Source of the DNA: Rhodococcus pyridinivorans
GTDB lineage: Bacteria > Actinomycetota > Actinomycetes > Mycobacteriales > Mycobacteriaceae
Assembly: GCF_900105195.1 (NCBI RefSeq)
Contig: NZ_FNRX01000002.1
Location: forward strand, 1,984,001-2,048,000
Direction of reading: 5' to 3'
DNA length: 64,000 bases
Part shown: positions 27,587 to 34,858 of the stretch, piece after piece
Layout of the letters: each line of letters starts with the position of its first letter
Position numbering within the stretch: position 1 is the first letter of the stretch
Notes under the pieces: model-generated
The model's database searches: none
What the model was told of the DNA's origin: nothing
The model's input: the letters and a program-made list of their open reading frames with translations, nothing else
Translations under genes and position numbers: made by a program

Positions 27587-27612
27587 GCGGGTCGACGACC
27601 CCGGGAGACGAG

Positions 27613-27897
27613 ATGGCTCAGGCTATGCGATTCACGCGTCTGAACCTGCCGCTGCTCGCGGTCACCCTGGTGATCGCGGCAGCGGTGATCTTGGTGATCG
27701 CCGATCGGTGGCGACGCGGAGCGTTCGTCTTCGGCGGCGCCACCATCCTCGCCGGCCTGTTCCGCTGGGCTCTCGACGAGGACAAGGTCGGTGTCCTCGC
27801 GGTACGCGGCAAGGCGTTCGACGTCGCCTCGATGATGGTCGTCGGCGGAATCGTGGTGGCGCTCGCCGCGTCGATCGACCCGCTGGGAACCGACTAG
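27613..27897 (+). CDS. DUF3017 small membrane protein
   Basis: 94 residues, with three hydrophobic stretches (about 13-30, 38-52, 68-86) and the family's central [18 protein letters not shown]. It lies 26 bp after folD, the conserved position of DUF3017 genes in mycolic-acid bacteria. Function unknown. Its TAG and the TAG of convergent metX share the palindrome CTAG (27894-27897), leaving no spacer. Confidence 0.85.
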   Translation: MAQAMRFTRLNLPLLAVTLVIAAAVILVIADRWRRGAFVFGGATILAGLFRWALDEDKVGVLAVRGKAFDVASMMVVGGIVVALAASIDPLGTD

Positions 27898-29021
27898 CCC
27901 TCGGCGAGCTTCATCAGTTCGACGAGGAGCTTCGCGACCTCGTCGGCCTCGGTGAGGAATCCGTCGTGTCCGTCGCGGGAGACGAGCACACGCAGGTCGC
28001 CCGATCCCGGGAGCAGATCGGCGATCTCCTGCTGCAGGCGCAGCGGGTACAGGCGGTCGGAGTCGACGCCGGCGACGATCGTCGGGACCGGGGTGGACGC
28101 GAGTGCGGCCTCGACGCCGCCGCGTCCGCGCCCGACGTCGTGCCGGTTCATCACGTCGGACAACACCACGTAGGTACCGGGATCGAAACGCGCGACGAGC
28201 TTGCGCGCCTGGTGCTCGAGATAGCTCTGCACGGCGTACCGGCCGCCGCGCCACGGGTCCTCGTCGTCCTGGGGTAGATTCCCGAAGCGCGTGTCGAGTT
28301 CGAGTTCGGTCCGGTAGGTGAGGTGCGCGATGGTCCGGGCGATGGCGAGTCCGGCTTCGGGACGCCGCCCCGTGCCGTAGTAGTCGCCGCCCTGCCAGTC
28401 GGGGTCGGCCGTGATGGCAGCCATCTGCGCGGTCTGGGTGCCGATCTGGTCGGCGGTCGCGCGGGCACCGGTGGCGAGGACGAGCGACGCTCGCACCCGC
28501 TCCGGGTACGCGATGATCCACTCGAGGGTGCGCATGCCACCCATCGATCCGCCGGTCACGGCGGCGAGGACGTCGATGCCGAGCCTGTCGAGCAGCGCCA
28601 CCTCGGCCGCCACCTGGTCGCGCACGGTGATCAGCGGGAAGCGGGATCCCCAGGCCTTGCCGTCGGGTGCGGTGCTGCCGGGGCCGGTGGTGCCGCGGCA
28701 CCCGCCGAGAATGTTCGTCGAAACCACGCACCAGCGGTCGGTGTCGATCGGAGCACCGGGGCCGACCATGCCCGACCACCAGCCGGGGGACGGATGGTCC
28801 GGTCCGGCGGGGCCGGTGACGTGCGAGTCGCCGGTGAGGGCGTGTTCGACGAGCACCACGTTGTCGCGGGCGGGGGACAGTTCGCCCCACCTCTGCACGG
28901 CGACGGTGACGTTCGGCAGCGTCTCGCCGCTCTCGAGCGCGAGATCGCCGATGTCGATGGTGTCGAGGCGTCCGTCTGCCGGGGGCAGTTCGACGCGACG
29001 CCGCTCGGTGCCCGCCGTCAA
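27894..29021 (-). CDS. metX: homoserine O-acetyltransferase
   Basis: 375 residues from TTG 29021. Alpha/beta-hydrolase-type Met[16 protein letters not shown], nucleophile Ser159 in TGGSMGGM, catalytic Asp in [11 protein letters not shown] and His in SRDGHDGFL. It transfers acetyl from acetyl-CoA to homoserine, the committed step of methionine synthesis. The TTG start overlaps the stop of a 20-codon frame (TTGA), so translation probably depends on ribosomes arriving from the leader. A SAM-IV riboswitch lies further upstream. The usual neighbour metY/metC is not next to it in this window. Confidence 0.95.
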   Translation of the reverse strand: MTAGTERRRVELPPADGRLDTIDIGDLALESGETLPNVTVAVQRWGELSPARDNVVLVEHALTGDSHVTGPAGPDHPSPGWWSGMVGPGAPIDTDRWCVVSTNILGGCRGTTGPGSTAPDGKAWGSRFPLITVRDQVAAEVALLDRLGIDVLAAVTGGSMGGMRTLEWIIAYPERVRASLVLATGARATADQIGTQTAQMAAITADPDWQGGDYYGTGRRPEAGLAIARTIAHLTYRTELELDTRFGNLPQDDEDPWRGGRYAVQSYLEHQARKLVARFDPGTYVVLSDVMNRHDVGRGRGGVEAALASTPVPTIVAGVDSDRLYPLRLQQEIADLLPGSGDLRVLVSRDGHDGFLTEADEVAKLLVELMKLAEG

Positions 29022-29080
29022 GAGATGACCGCCTCGAGGCTCGCGGTGGGCTGGCAGCGCCGGCTGCGGATGTCGGTCAT
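29018..29080 (-). CDS. 20-residue leader ORF coupled to metX
   Basis: ATG 29080 to TGA 29018, beginning [11 protein letters not shown] and ending AVIS. A GGAAGGA site sits 5 bases before the ATG. Its start overlaps the stop of the preceding 21-residue frame (ATGA), and its stop overlaps the metX TTG (TTGA), with no untranslated gap. The peptide has one Cys and an Arg-rich centre. It is either a translational relay or a leader whose translation is sensed. Confidence 0.6.
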   Translation of the reverse strand: MTDIRSRRCQPTASLEAVIS

Positions 29081-29142
29081 CGTGTCCTTCCGGCGGTGAT
29101 GGGAGGTGTGATCGTGGCTTGGGTGCGACAGCACATCATCAT
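29077..29142 (-). CDS. 21-residue leader ORF beginning Met-Met-Met-Cys-Cys
   Basis: Three consecutive ATG codons (29142-29134) followed by two Cys codons; the Shine-Dalgarno GGGAGGA ends 5 bases before the first ATG. This is the first ribosome site after the SAM-IV riboswitch. The run of five sulfur-amino-acid codons at the start of a leader for a methionine gene resembles attenuator or sulfur-sensing leader peptides. The stop overlaps the start of the next leader ORF. Confidence 0.6.
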   Translation of the reverse strand: MMMCCRTQATITPPITAGRTR

Positions 29143-29154
29143 CTCAGTCCTCCC

Positions 29155-29270
29155 GACAACAGGCTTGTCGGTGGGGTTCCACCGACCGTGTCATCACCCG
29201 GAGCACCCCACCCCGGTCGGAGGGTTGCCGGCCAGCAAGCCGGGGCTTGACGCTGGCACTCATGACTTTC
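29155..29270 (-). ncRNA. SAM-IV riboswitch upstream of metX
   Basis: On the minus strand the RNA reads GTCATGAGTGCCAGCG, then AAGCCCCGGCTTGCTGGC, CGGCAACCCTCC, GGGGTGGGGTGC and finally GGGTGATGAC (29190), whose end pairs with the initial GTCAT to close P1. These blocks and their order match the actinobacterial SAM-IV class. After the aptamer comes a strong hairpin (GTCGGTGG/CCACCGAC) and then the GGGAGG ribosome site. CCCTCC inside the aptamer (29224-29219) is an exact complement of that site, suggesting SD masking. Elevated SAM would be expected to reduce metX. Confidence 0.88.
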
Positions 29271-29275
29271 CCGGC

Positions 29276-29281
29276 AGTCTA
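29276..29281 (-). promoter_or_regulatory. possible -10 element of the metX leader
   Basis: TAGACT on the minus strand lies about 10 bp before the first conserved base of the riboswitch (29266), where a -10 box would be expected. No good -35 hexamer is visible 16-19 bp further up. Confidence 0.35.
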
Positions 29282-29378
29282 GCGACTCTCCGTTGCAGGG
29301 TCTTTATGCACCCTCTGAACATCCCTGACCAGCAGGAAAGTTACCGGTCGGTAGGGCGTGAGGGTGGAACGAGGCGCT

Positions 29379-29406
29379 TTGCGGTCGTCGGTAATAGCAG
29401 TACGCT
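29379..29406 (+). promoter_or_regulatory. possible sigma-70-type promoter for icd
   Basis: TTGCGG (29379-29384), a 16-bp spacer and TACGCT (29401-29406) resemble actinobacterial -35/-10 elements. They would give a 5' UTR of about 120 nt before icd. It diverges from the metX leader promoter. Confidence 0.4.
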
Positions 29407-29537
29407 TGTCATGTTTGGCCGCGGTTCAGGACGTGGACACGGCCATGCTCGCTGCTCGCGAGCCGACGGCGACCGCACCCACAAAGTGCGGTCGATTGGG
29501 GACCTACAGAAACGTCCTAGGAGGACACGAAACGCAT

Positions 29538-30755
29538 ATGTCCAAGATCAAGGTTGAAGGTAAGGTCGTCGAACTCGACGGCGACGAGATGACCCGCATC
29601 ATCTGGCAGTTCATCAAGGACAAGCTGATCCACCCGTACCTGGACGTGGATCTCGAGTACTACGACCTCGGCGTGGAGAACCGCGACGCCACCGACGACC
29701 AGGTGACGGTCGATGCGGCGAACGCCATCAAGAAGCACAACGTCGGCGTCAAGTGCGCCACCATCACCCCCGACGAAGCGCGTGTCGAGGAGTTCGGCCT
29801 GAAGAAGATGTGGCGGTCGCCCAACGGCACCATCCGTAACATCCTCGGCGGCACCATCTTCCGCGCGCCCATCATCATCTCGAACGTGCCGCGTCTGGTT
29901 CCGGGCTGGACCAAGCCCGTCATCGTCGGCCGCCACGCGTTCGGCGACCAGTACCGCGCCACCGACTTCAAGGTCGACCGCCCGGGCACCGTCACCATCA
30001 CCTTCACGCCCGAGGACGGCAGCGAGCCGATCCAGCACGAGGTCTGCCGGATCCCCGAGGACGGCGGCGTCGTCATGGGTATGTACAACTACAAGAAGTC
30101 CATCCAGGACTTCGCGCGCGCCTCGCTCTCGTACGGCCTGCAGCGCAACTACCCGGTCTACCTGTCGACCAAGAACACGATCCTGAAGGCCTACGACGGC
30201 ATGTTCAAGGACGAGTTCCAGCGGATCTACGAGGAAGAGTTCAAGGCGGAGTTCGACGCCGCCGGTCTCACCTACGAGCACCGCCTCATCGACGACATGG
30301 TCGCATCGTCCCTCAAGTGGGAGGGCGGCTACGTCTGGGCCTGCAAGAACTACGACGGCGACGTCCAGTCCGACACCGTTGCCCAGGGCTACGGCTCGCT
30401 GGGGCTGATGACCTCCGTCCTGATGACCCCGGATGGCAAGACCGTCGAGGCGGAGGCCGCACACGGCACCGTCACGCGGCACTACCGCCAGCATCAGCAG
30501 GGCAAGCCGACGTCGACCAACCCGATCGCGTCGATCTTCGCCTGGACCCGCGGCCTCGAGCACCGCGGCAAGCTGGACAACACCCCCGAGGTCATCGAGT
30601 TCGCGCAGCAGCTCGAGGACGTCGTCATCAAGACCGTCGAAGCCGGTCAGATGACCAAGGACCTCGCACTGCTCGTCGGCCCGGAGCAGGGCTGGCTGAC
30701 CACCGAGGAGTTCCTCGGCGCACTCGACGAGAACCTGCAGAAGGCTCGCGCCTGA
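29538..30755 (+). CDS. icd: NADP-dependent isocitrate dehydrogenase
   Basis: 405 residues from ATG 29538, with AGGAGGACAC upstream. It is of the dimeric, eukaryotic-like type: [15 protein letters not shown] at the N-terminus, GGTIFRAPI, the substrate/metal region [20 protein letters not shown], then [15 protein letters not shown] and [10 protein letters not shown] with [12 protein letters not shown]. It catalyses oxidative decarboxylation of isocitrate in the TCA cycle, supplying NADPH. Followed by an intrinsic-type terminator. Confidence 0.97.
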   Translation: MSKIKVEGKVVELDGDEMTRIIWQFIKDKLIHPYLDVDLEYYDLGVENRDATDDQVTVDAANAIKKHNVGVKCATITPDEARVEEFGLKKMWRSPNGTIRNILGGTIFRAPIIISNVPRLVPGWTKPVIVGRHAFGDQYRATDFKVDRPGTVTITFTPEDGSEPIQHEVCRIPEDGGVVMGMYNYKKSIQDFARASLSYGLQRNYPVYLSTKNTILKAYDGMFKDEFQRIYEEEFKAEFDAAGLTYEHRLIDDMVASSLKWEGGYVWACKNYDGDVQSDTVAQGYGSLGLMTSVLMTPDGKTVEAEAAHGTVTRHYRQHQQGKPTSTNPIASIFAWTRGLEHRGKLDNTPEVIEFAQQLEDVVIKTVEAGQMTKDLALLVGPEQGWLTTEEFLGALDENLQKARA

Positions 30756-30782
30756 CCTTCGGCTCGTTTCTCGGCAGCACGA

Positions 30783-30820
30783 ACACGGGACGCCCGCACC
30801 GGGCGTCCCGTGTCGTGTTT
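30783..30820 (+). terminator. terminator after icd
   Basis: A perfect 14-bp stem (ACACGGGACGCCCG, 30783-30796, pairing with 30800-30813) around a CAC loop, followed by CGTGTTT. It lies 27 bp after the icd stop. Confidence 0.85.
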
Positions 30821-30903
30821 CCCGAGCACTCCGGGCACGGGCTACCGTTCCGTGTACCACTGTCAGTCGCATCACCGCCGTAGTGCCCGGGAGGAGGACG
30901 GCC

Positions 30904-32118
30904 GTGACCACCACTGGTGCCGACTCCGAAGGTCGCGGCGGGGCGCATGCCCGCCGGCGCTTCTGGACCCGGGTGTGGGCGCTGATGTTCGGCTCGGCGC
31001 TGGCCTACCTGCCCGTCGCGCTCGCGCCGAATCTGATCCACGCGATCGCCCGCCGCACCGACGAACTGGCCTACGACCGGTCCACGCCGGTGCGCAGCGG
31101 CGTGCTCACCACCCTCACGATGGGTGAGGCCGCCGCCGTCCTCGGGGTGCTCGCCGCCCTCGTCATCGCGCTCAATCTCATCGCGTGGTCGCTCGGACCG
31201 GTCATCGCCGCCGAGGGTTCGTCCCGATCGACCGAGGCGTTGCGCCTCGAGCACCTCGAACTGTGCGGGTCGGTCTTCGGAGTGGGAGCGACGATGACCT
31301 TCGTCGCAGCGCTGCTCGACGGTCTCCCGCACTCCGTGGATCTGGCGGCGCTGCTGCTGTTCCCGGCGGTCTTCGTGATCGTGGTACTCAGCCAGGACCT
31401 GTTCCTCGCGACCCAACGCGGCGTCGGTGCCCGCCGTCGTCTGCGCCGGGAGGCGTCGCTGCTGCGCCGACGTGAACTGCTCGCCACGGCGGCGAGGCTG
31501 CGACCGGGCGACCCGCGGGTCGCCGGCCACCCCTTCGCGGCGCTCGCCGTCGAACTCGCGGTCCTGGCCGTCGTCACGGTGGTGACGGGGCTCCTCATGA
31601 TCGTGGTGTTCGACGACGAGTCGGGCTCCGGGCCCTTCCTGGATTCCTCGGACATGGTCTTCGTGGTGGTCACGTCCGCGATCACGATGTTCACGGCCGT
31701 CGTCCTCGTGCTGTGGACGGTCCGCTGCTGGTTGCTCCGCCGATACGTCGGCGCGGTCCTGGCCGCGGCGTTGGGTGGCACCCTCTACGTCGTGGTCGGT
31801 GCGGGAATCGTGTGGGCGGCACTCGACGAGGACGCCGTCGCCGAGGCGATCGCCTCCGCCGCCGTCCTGTACGCCTGGATAGTCCTGCCGGCCGCCGTCC
31901 TGCTCCTCGGCACCGTCGGGGTGGGCCGTCGGGGTCGCTTTCCGGGTGTCACTGCCGCCCTGCGCGCCGCGGTGCTGCGCGAGCGGTACCGGGTGCGGCG
32001 CGCCGAGCTCGACGGTGGTCGGAGAAACGGTCGAGCGGAGGGTTCCGTCCCGCCGCTCCGTCATCTGATCGTGCGGGCGCGCACCGTCGCCCGTGTCGCT
32101 CCGGCGGACCGGACATGA
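30904..32118 (+). CDS. polytopic membrane protein of unknown function
   Basis: 404 residues from GTG 30904, directly after GGGAGGAGGAC; a GTG at 30883 would precede the ribosome site and is unlikely. About seven or eight hydrophobic helices (near 25, 70, 120, 145, 220, 255, 290, 325) are separated by short loops, with an Arg-rich cytoplasmic stretch (QRGVGARRRLRREASLLRRRELL) in the middle and a basic tail. I recognise no family and no catalytic motif. It begins a new transcription unit after the icd terminator and is the last intact gene before the decayed region. Confidence 0.65.
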   Translation: MTTTGADSEGRGGAHARRRFWTRVWALMFGSALAYLPVALAPNLIHAIARRTDELAYDRSTPVRSGVLTTLTMGEAAAVLGVLAALVIALNLIAWSLGPVIAAEGSSRSTEALRLEHLELCGSVFGVGATMTFVAALLDGLPHSVDLAALLLFPAVFVIVVLSQDLFLATQRGVGARRRLRREASLLRRRELLATAARLRPGDPRVAGHPFAALAVELAVLAVVTVVTGLLMIVVFDDESGSGPFLDSSDMVFVVVTSAITMFTAVVLVLWTVRCWLLRRYVGAVLAAALGGTLYVVVGAGIVWAALDEDAVAEAIASAAVLYAWIVLPAAVLLLGTVGVGRRGRFPGVTAALRAAVLRERYRVRRAELDGGRRNGRAEGSVPPLRHLIVRARTVARVAPADRT

Positions 32119-32373
32119 CGACGGGGACGTCCTCCTCGGAGGACGGTCCCGTCGATCCACTCGTCTACCGGTGCGCGCCCACCGGATCGCGGTGCGTAGC
32201 GCGCTGCCGCTCCGTCTGCTCGGTCAGCAGGTGGCCGAACAGACCCCCGGCGCGCAGCCATTCCCACTCGAGGGGAGTGTCGATCCGGGAGAGCGCCGTG
32301 CCCTCCCACACGATCTCGCCTGCACGGCGGACCCGGACGGTGATCTCGGTGGTCGATCCGAGAGCGGCCAGTC
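32119..32373. other. degenerate sequence beside an IclR fragment
   Basis: No intact gene. The minus strand is open from 32380 to 32165, reading STTEITVRVRRAGEI then WEWLRAGGLFGHLLTEQ, a frame different from the IclR fragment upstream. It could be the 3' part of another gene joined to the IclR 5' part by a deletion. I do not recognise it with confidence. Confidence 0.35.
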
Positions 32374-32526
32374 CACCACCGTCGACTTGGGGAGCCCGGT
32401 GATCCCGACGAGTTCGCGCAGCGTCCGGATCGGGTGCTCGGCGTCGAATGCGTTGAGCAGATCGAACGCGCGGGCGACGCTCCGCACGCCGCCGTCGGCT
32501 CCAGCGACCGTCGATGCCTGTGTCAT
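32374..32526 (-). pseudogene. IclR-family regulator, N-terminal fragment
   Basis: From ATG 32526 the minus strand encodes 51 residues of a typical IclR winged-helix domain: GGVRSVARAFDLLNAF, then IRTLRELVGITGLPKSTVV. Directly after the recognition helix the frame loses all similarity, and the ligand-binding domain is missing. About 140 bp of non-coding sequence lies between it and the YhgE gene. Confidence 0.7.
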
Positions 32527-32668
32527 GCGAGTCACTCCAGGCCCACAGAACAGTCCGAACAATCCGCAGAATGGAACACATGAGTGTTTCCCCAGTAGAT
32601 TTAACCGTGCAGTCGCCATCTCTGATGAGGTGGCTGATCTCCTGAAGCAGTAGTCGGGTGCTGAGCGC

Positions 32669-34858
32669 TCACACGCTCAGGAGCTTGGTCCCCTCCAACG
32701 ACGAATTCAGATCATCGTTGAAATTCTTCACCGCCAGGCGCAAGACCAAACCGATCAGCAGGACCGGCAGAGTGAACAGCAGCAGGAAGCCTAGCGCCTT
32801 CCAGTAGTCGGCATCGTAAATTCCCGCGATAGCCGCGCGCACCGCTGTCGTGGCATGGGAGACCGGGACGAACGGGCTGATGTTCTGGAACCACTCCGGC
32901 AGGACCGCCAACGGATACGCACCCCCACCCGCGGAGATCTGCACGACCAGCAGGAGCACCCCTATTGCCTTACCCGCCTCGCCAAATGCAAGCACAAGCG
33001 TGTACGTGATGAGCGAGAAGACGAACGACATCACCCACCCGGCGAGGATCAACAGGAACGGGTGCGCCGGACGAACCCCGACGAAGCCGATAAGGCCCAC
33101 GAAGAGGATCGTGCTCTGCAGAAGAGCCATCCCGCCGAAGATCGCGTAGTGGCCGAAATACTCCTGCCACGGCTTGAGCGGCTTATCGAGCGGTGGAAGC
33201 AACTCGCGCGAGACCTCGGTGCGGATGAGCACCGCGAGCAGCAGCGAACCCACCCAGAGCCCGAGGACCGTGTACAGCGGCGCCATCTGCGAACCGAAGT
33301 TGTCGACCTTGAACACCGGGATTTCCTTGAGGTTCACCGGAGAGGCGAGCTGGGAGGCGAACGTCGCCGGGTTCGAGCCGATGATCTCGGTCACCTTGCT
33401 GAGGTCACCGGTGTTCTCGGCACGCGCGAGGGCCGCCTCGAGATCGGCAAAGATATCCGAGGTCCCACGGAGATCGCTCGCGAGCAGCCGGACCGCGGTC
33501 TCCGCGTCGGAGAGGCCGGCACTCAGCGAACCCGCCCCGGAGGACAGCGACTGCTCCGCTGCTCGCAGATCCTGACCGATACCCGCGAAGTTCCCCTCCA
33601 ATGTGGAGAGGTCGCCTGCGAGTCGGTCGAGCTTCGGCCGCAGGCTGTTGGTGTACTGGTCCCGCGCCCCGACGATCGCTGCCTGTACGGCATCCACGTC
33701 CCGCAGGATTGCGCTGCGCGCCGCGGCAACGTCACCCGTCGACTGGGGACCGGCCGCCGCCGCGTCGAGGCGCTGCTCGAGAGCCTCCTGACGGTCGACG
33801 ATGCCAGCGACTCGATTGGCGAGAAGATTCACAGCGTCCCGGGTCACAGGGTCCAGACCTGCCGCCGATGCCTGGTCCCGCAACCGATCACGAAGCTGGG
33901 CGTACGACTCGGCCTGCTGCCCGACTATCCAGGAGGCCTGCGACAGCGTCGCCACGGACTGCGGCGACGGCGAGTTGCCCAAGATCCGGTCGACCTCGGC
34001 ACGAAGAGCCTCGAAGCTTCCGGCGCTGGCGCTGAAGGCCTGCGAGAGTCGCTCGGACGTCGATGCGAGGACGTCCCGGGCGGAGGTGACGGCGCCGGCA
34101 CCCTGTCCGATTGCTCCGGAGGTGTCCCGCACGGCATCGGACGATGCGGTGGCGAGCGAACCGGCGCTGGAGAGCAGACTGTCGGCAGACGAGAGCACCA
34201 CTGCGAAGATGTCGGCAGTGCCGGCTGCCGAATTCAGCTGGGTGGAGATCCCGCCCACCGAAGCCTGCAGCCGGTCCAGAGTCTGCTGCGTCTCGGAGCC
34301 CTCGAGATAGGTGGCCAATGACGACACCAGCGCCAGGCCGACCTCGTTGAGGGTCTTGGTAAAGCTGGTGTTGATCTGCGTCGATACCTCCGTCGCGGCC
34401 TCGCCGGTGATCAGCGAGGAGAGTGCGTTCTTCTTCTCGTTGACGTAGAGGTCGATCTCCGCCGGCGAGGCGCCGGGGGCGATGAAGGTCAGCATCTTCT
34501 GGCTGAGGTCCTTCGGCAGCACGATCGCTGCGTAGTACTCCTCGGACTTGGTGCCCTCGATCGCTTCTTCCTCCGAGACGAACTGCCAGTCGATGTCGCT
34601 GTTGGCGCGCAGCTGCGAGACCACCTGGTCGCCCACGTTCACGCGCATCGGGAACAGGTCGCTCTCGAAACCCTCGTCGGCGCTGGCGACCGCAACCTTG
34701 AGGTTATTGACGTTGTCGAACGGGTCCCAGCTCGACAACACGTTGAACCACGCGAAGAAGGAGGGGATCAGTATGACGCCGACGAGCACCACCGCCGCGA
34801 CCACGTTGCTGGTGGCCTGACGGAAGTCATGACGGATCAGGGTGATGATGTTGTTCAC
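32669..34858 (-). CDS. YhgE/Pip-domain membrane protein (second of a pair)
   Basis: 729 residues from GTG 34858. One N-terminal helix (about 19-40) is followed by WDPFDNVNNLKVAVASADEG and an extracytoplasmic region of some 470 residues rich in Ser/Ala coiled coil. It ends with the Pip C-terminal domain: five helices (starting LYTVLGLWVGSLLLAVL) and GGGAYPLAVLPEWFQNISPFVPVSHATTAVR. The family is related to the lactococcal phage infection protein and ABC-2-type exporters; its job in actinobacteria is not established. The GTG overlaps the stop of the preceding homologue (GTGA). Confidence 0.87.
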   Translation of the reverse strand: MNNIITLIRHDFRQATSNVVAAVVLVGVILIPSFFAWFNVLSSWDPFDNVNNLKVAVASADEGFESDLFPMRVNVGDQVVSQLRANSDIDWQFVSEEEAIEGTKSEEYYAAIVLPKDLSQKMLTFIAPGASPAEIDLYVNEKKNALSSLITGEAATEVSTQINTSFTKTLNEVGLALVSSLATYLEGSETQQTLDRLQASVGGISTQLNSAAGTADIFAVVLSSADSLLSSAGSLATASSDAVRDTSGAIGQGAGAVTSARDVLASTSERLSQAFSASAGSFEALRAEVDRILGNSPSPQSVATLSQASWIVGQQAESYAQLRDRLRDQASAAGLDPVTRDAVNLLANRVAGIVDRQEALEQRLDAAAAGPQSTGDVAAARSAILRDVDAVQAAIVGARDQYTNSLRPKLDRLAGDLSTLEGNFAGIGQDLRAAEQSLSSGAGSLSAGLSDAETAVRLLASDLRGTSDIFADLEAALARAENTGDLSKVTEIIGSNPATFASQLASPVNLKEIPVFKVDNFGSQMAPLYTVLGLWVGSLLLAVLIRTEVSRELLPPLDKPLKPWQEYFGHYAIFGGMALLQSTILFVGLIGFVGVRPAHPFLLILAGWVMSFVFSLITYTLVLAFGEAGKAIGVLLLVVQISAGGGAYPLAVLPEWFQNISPFVPVSHATTAVRAAIAGIYDADYWKALGFLLLFTLPVLLIGLVLRLAVKNFNDDLNSSLEGTKLLSV

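Noticed and set aside
29096..29557. 153-codon plus-strand frame before icd
   Set aside because: It crosses the SAM-IV riboswitch antisense and runs past the icd start in another frame; there is no similarity to a protein family.
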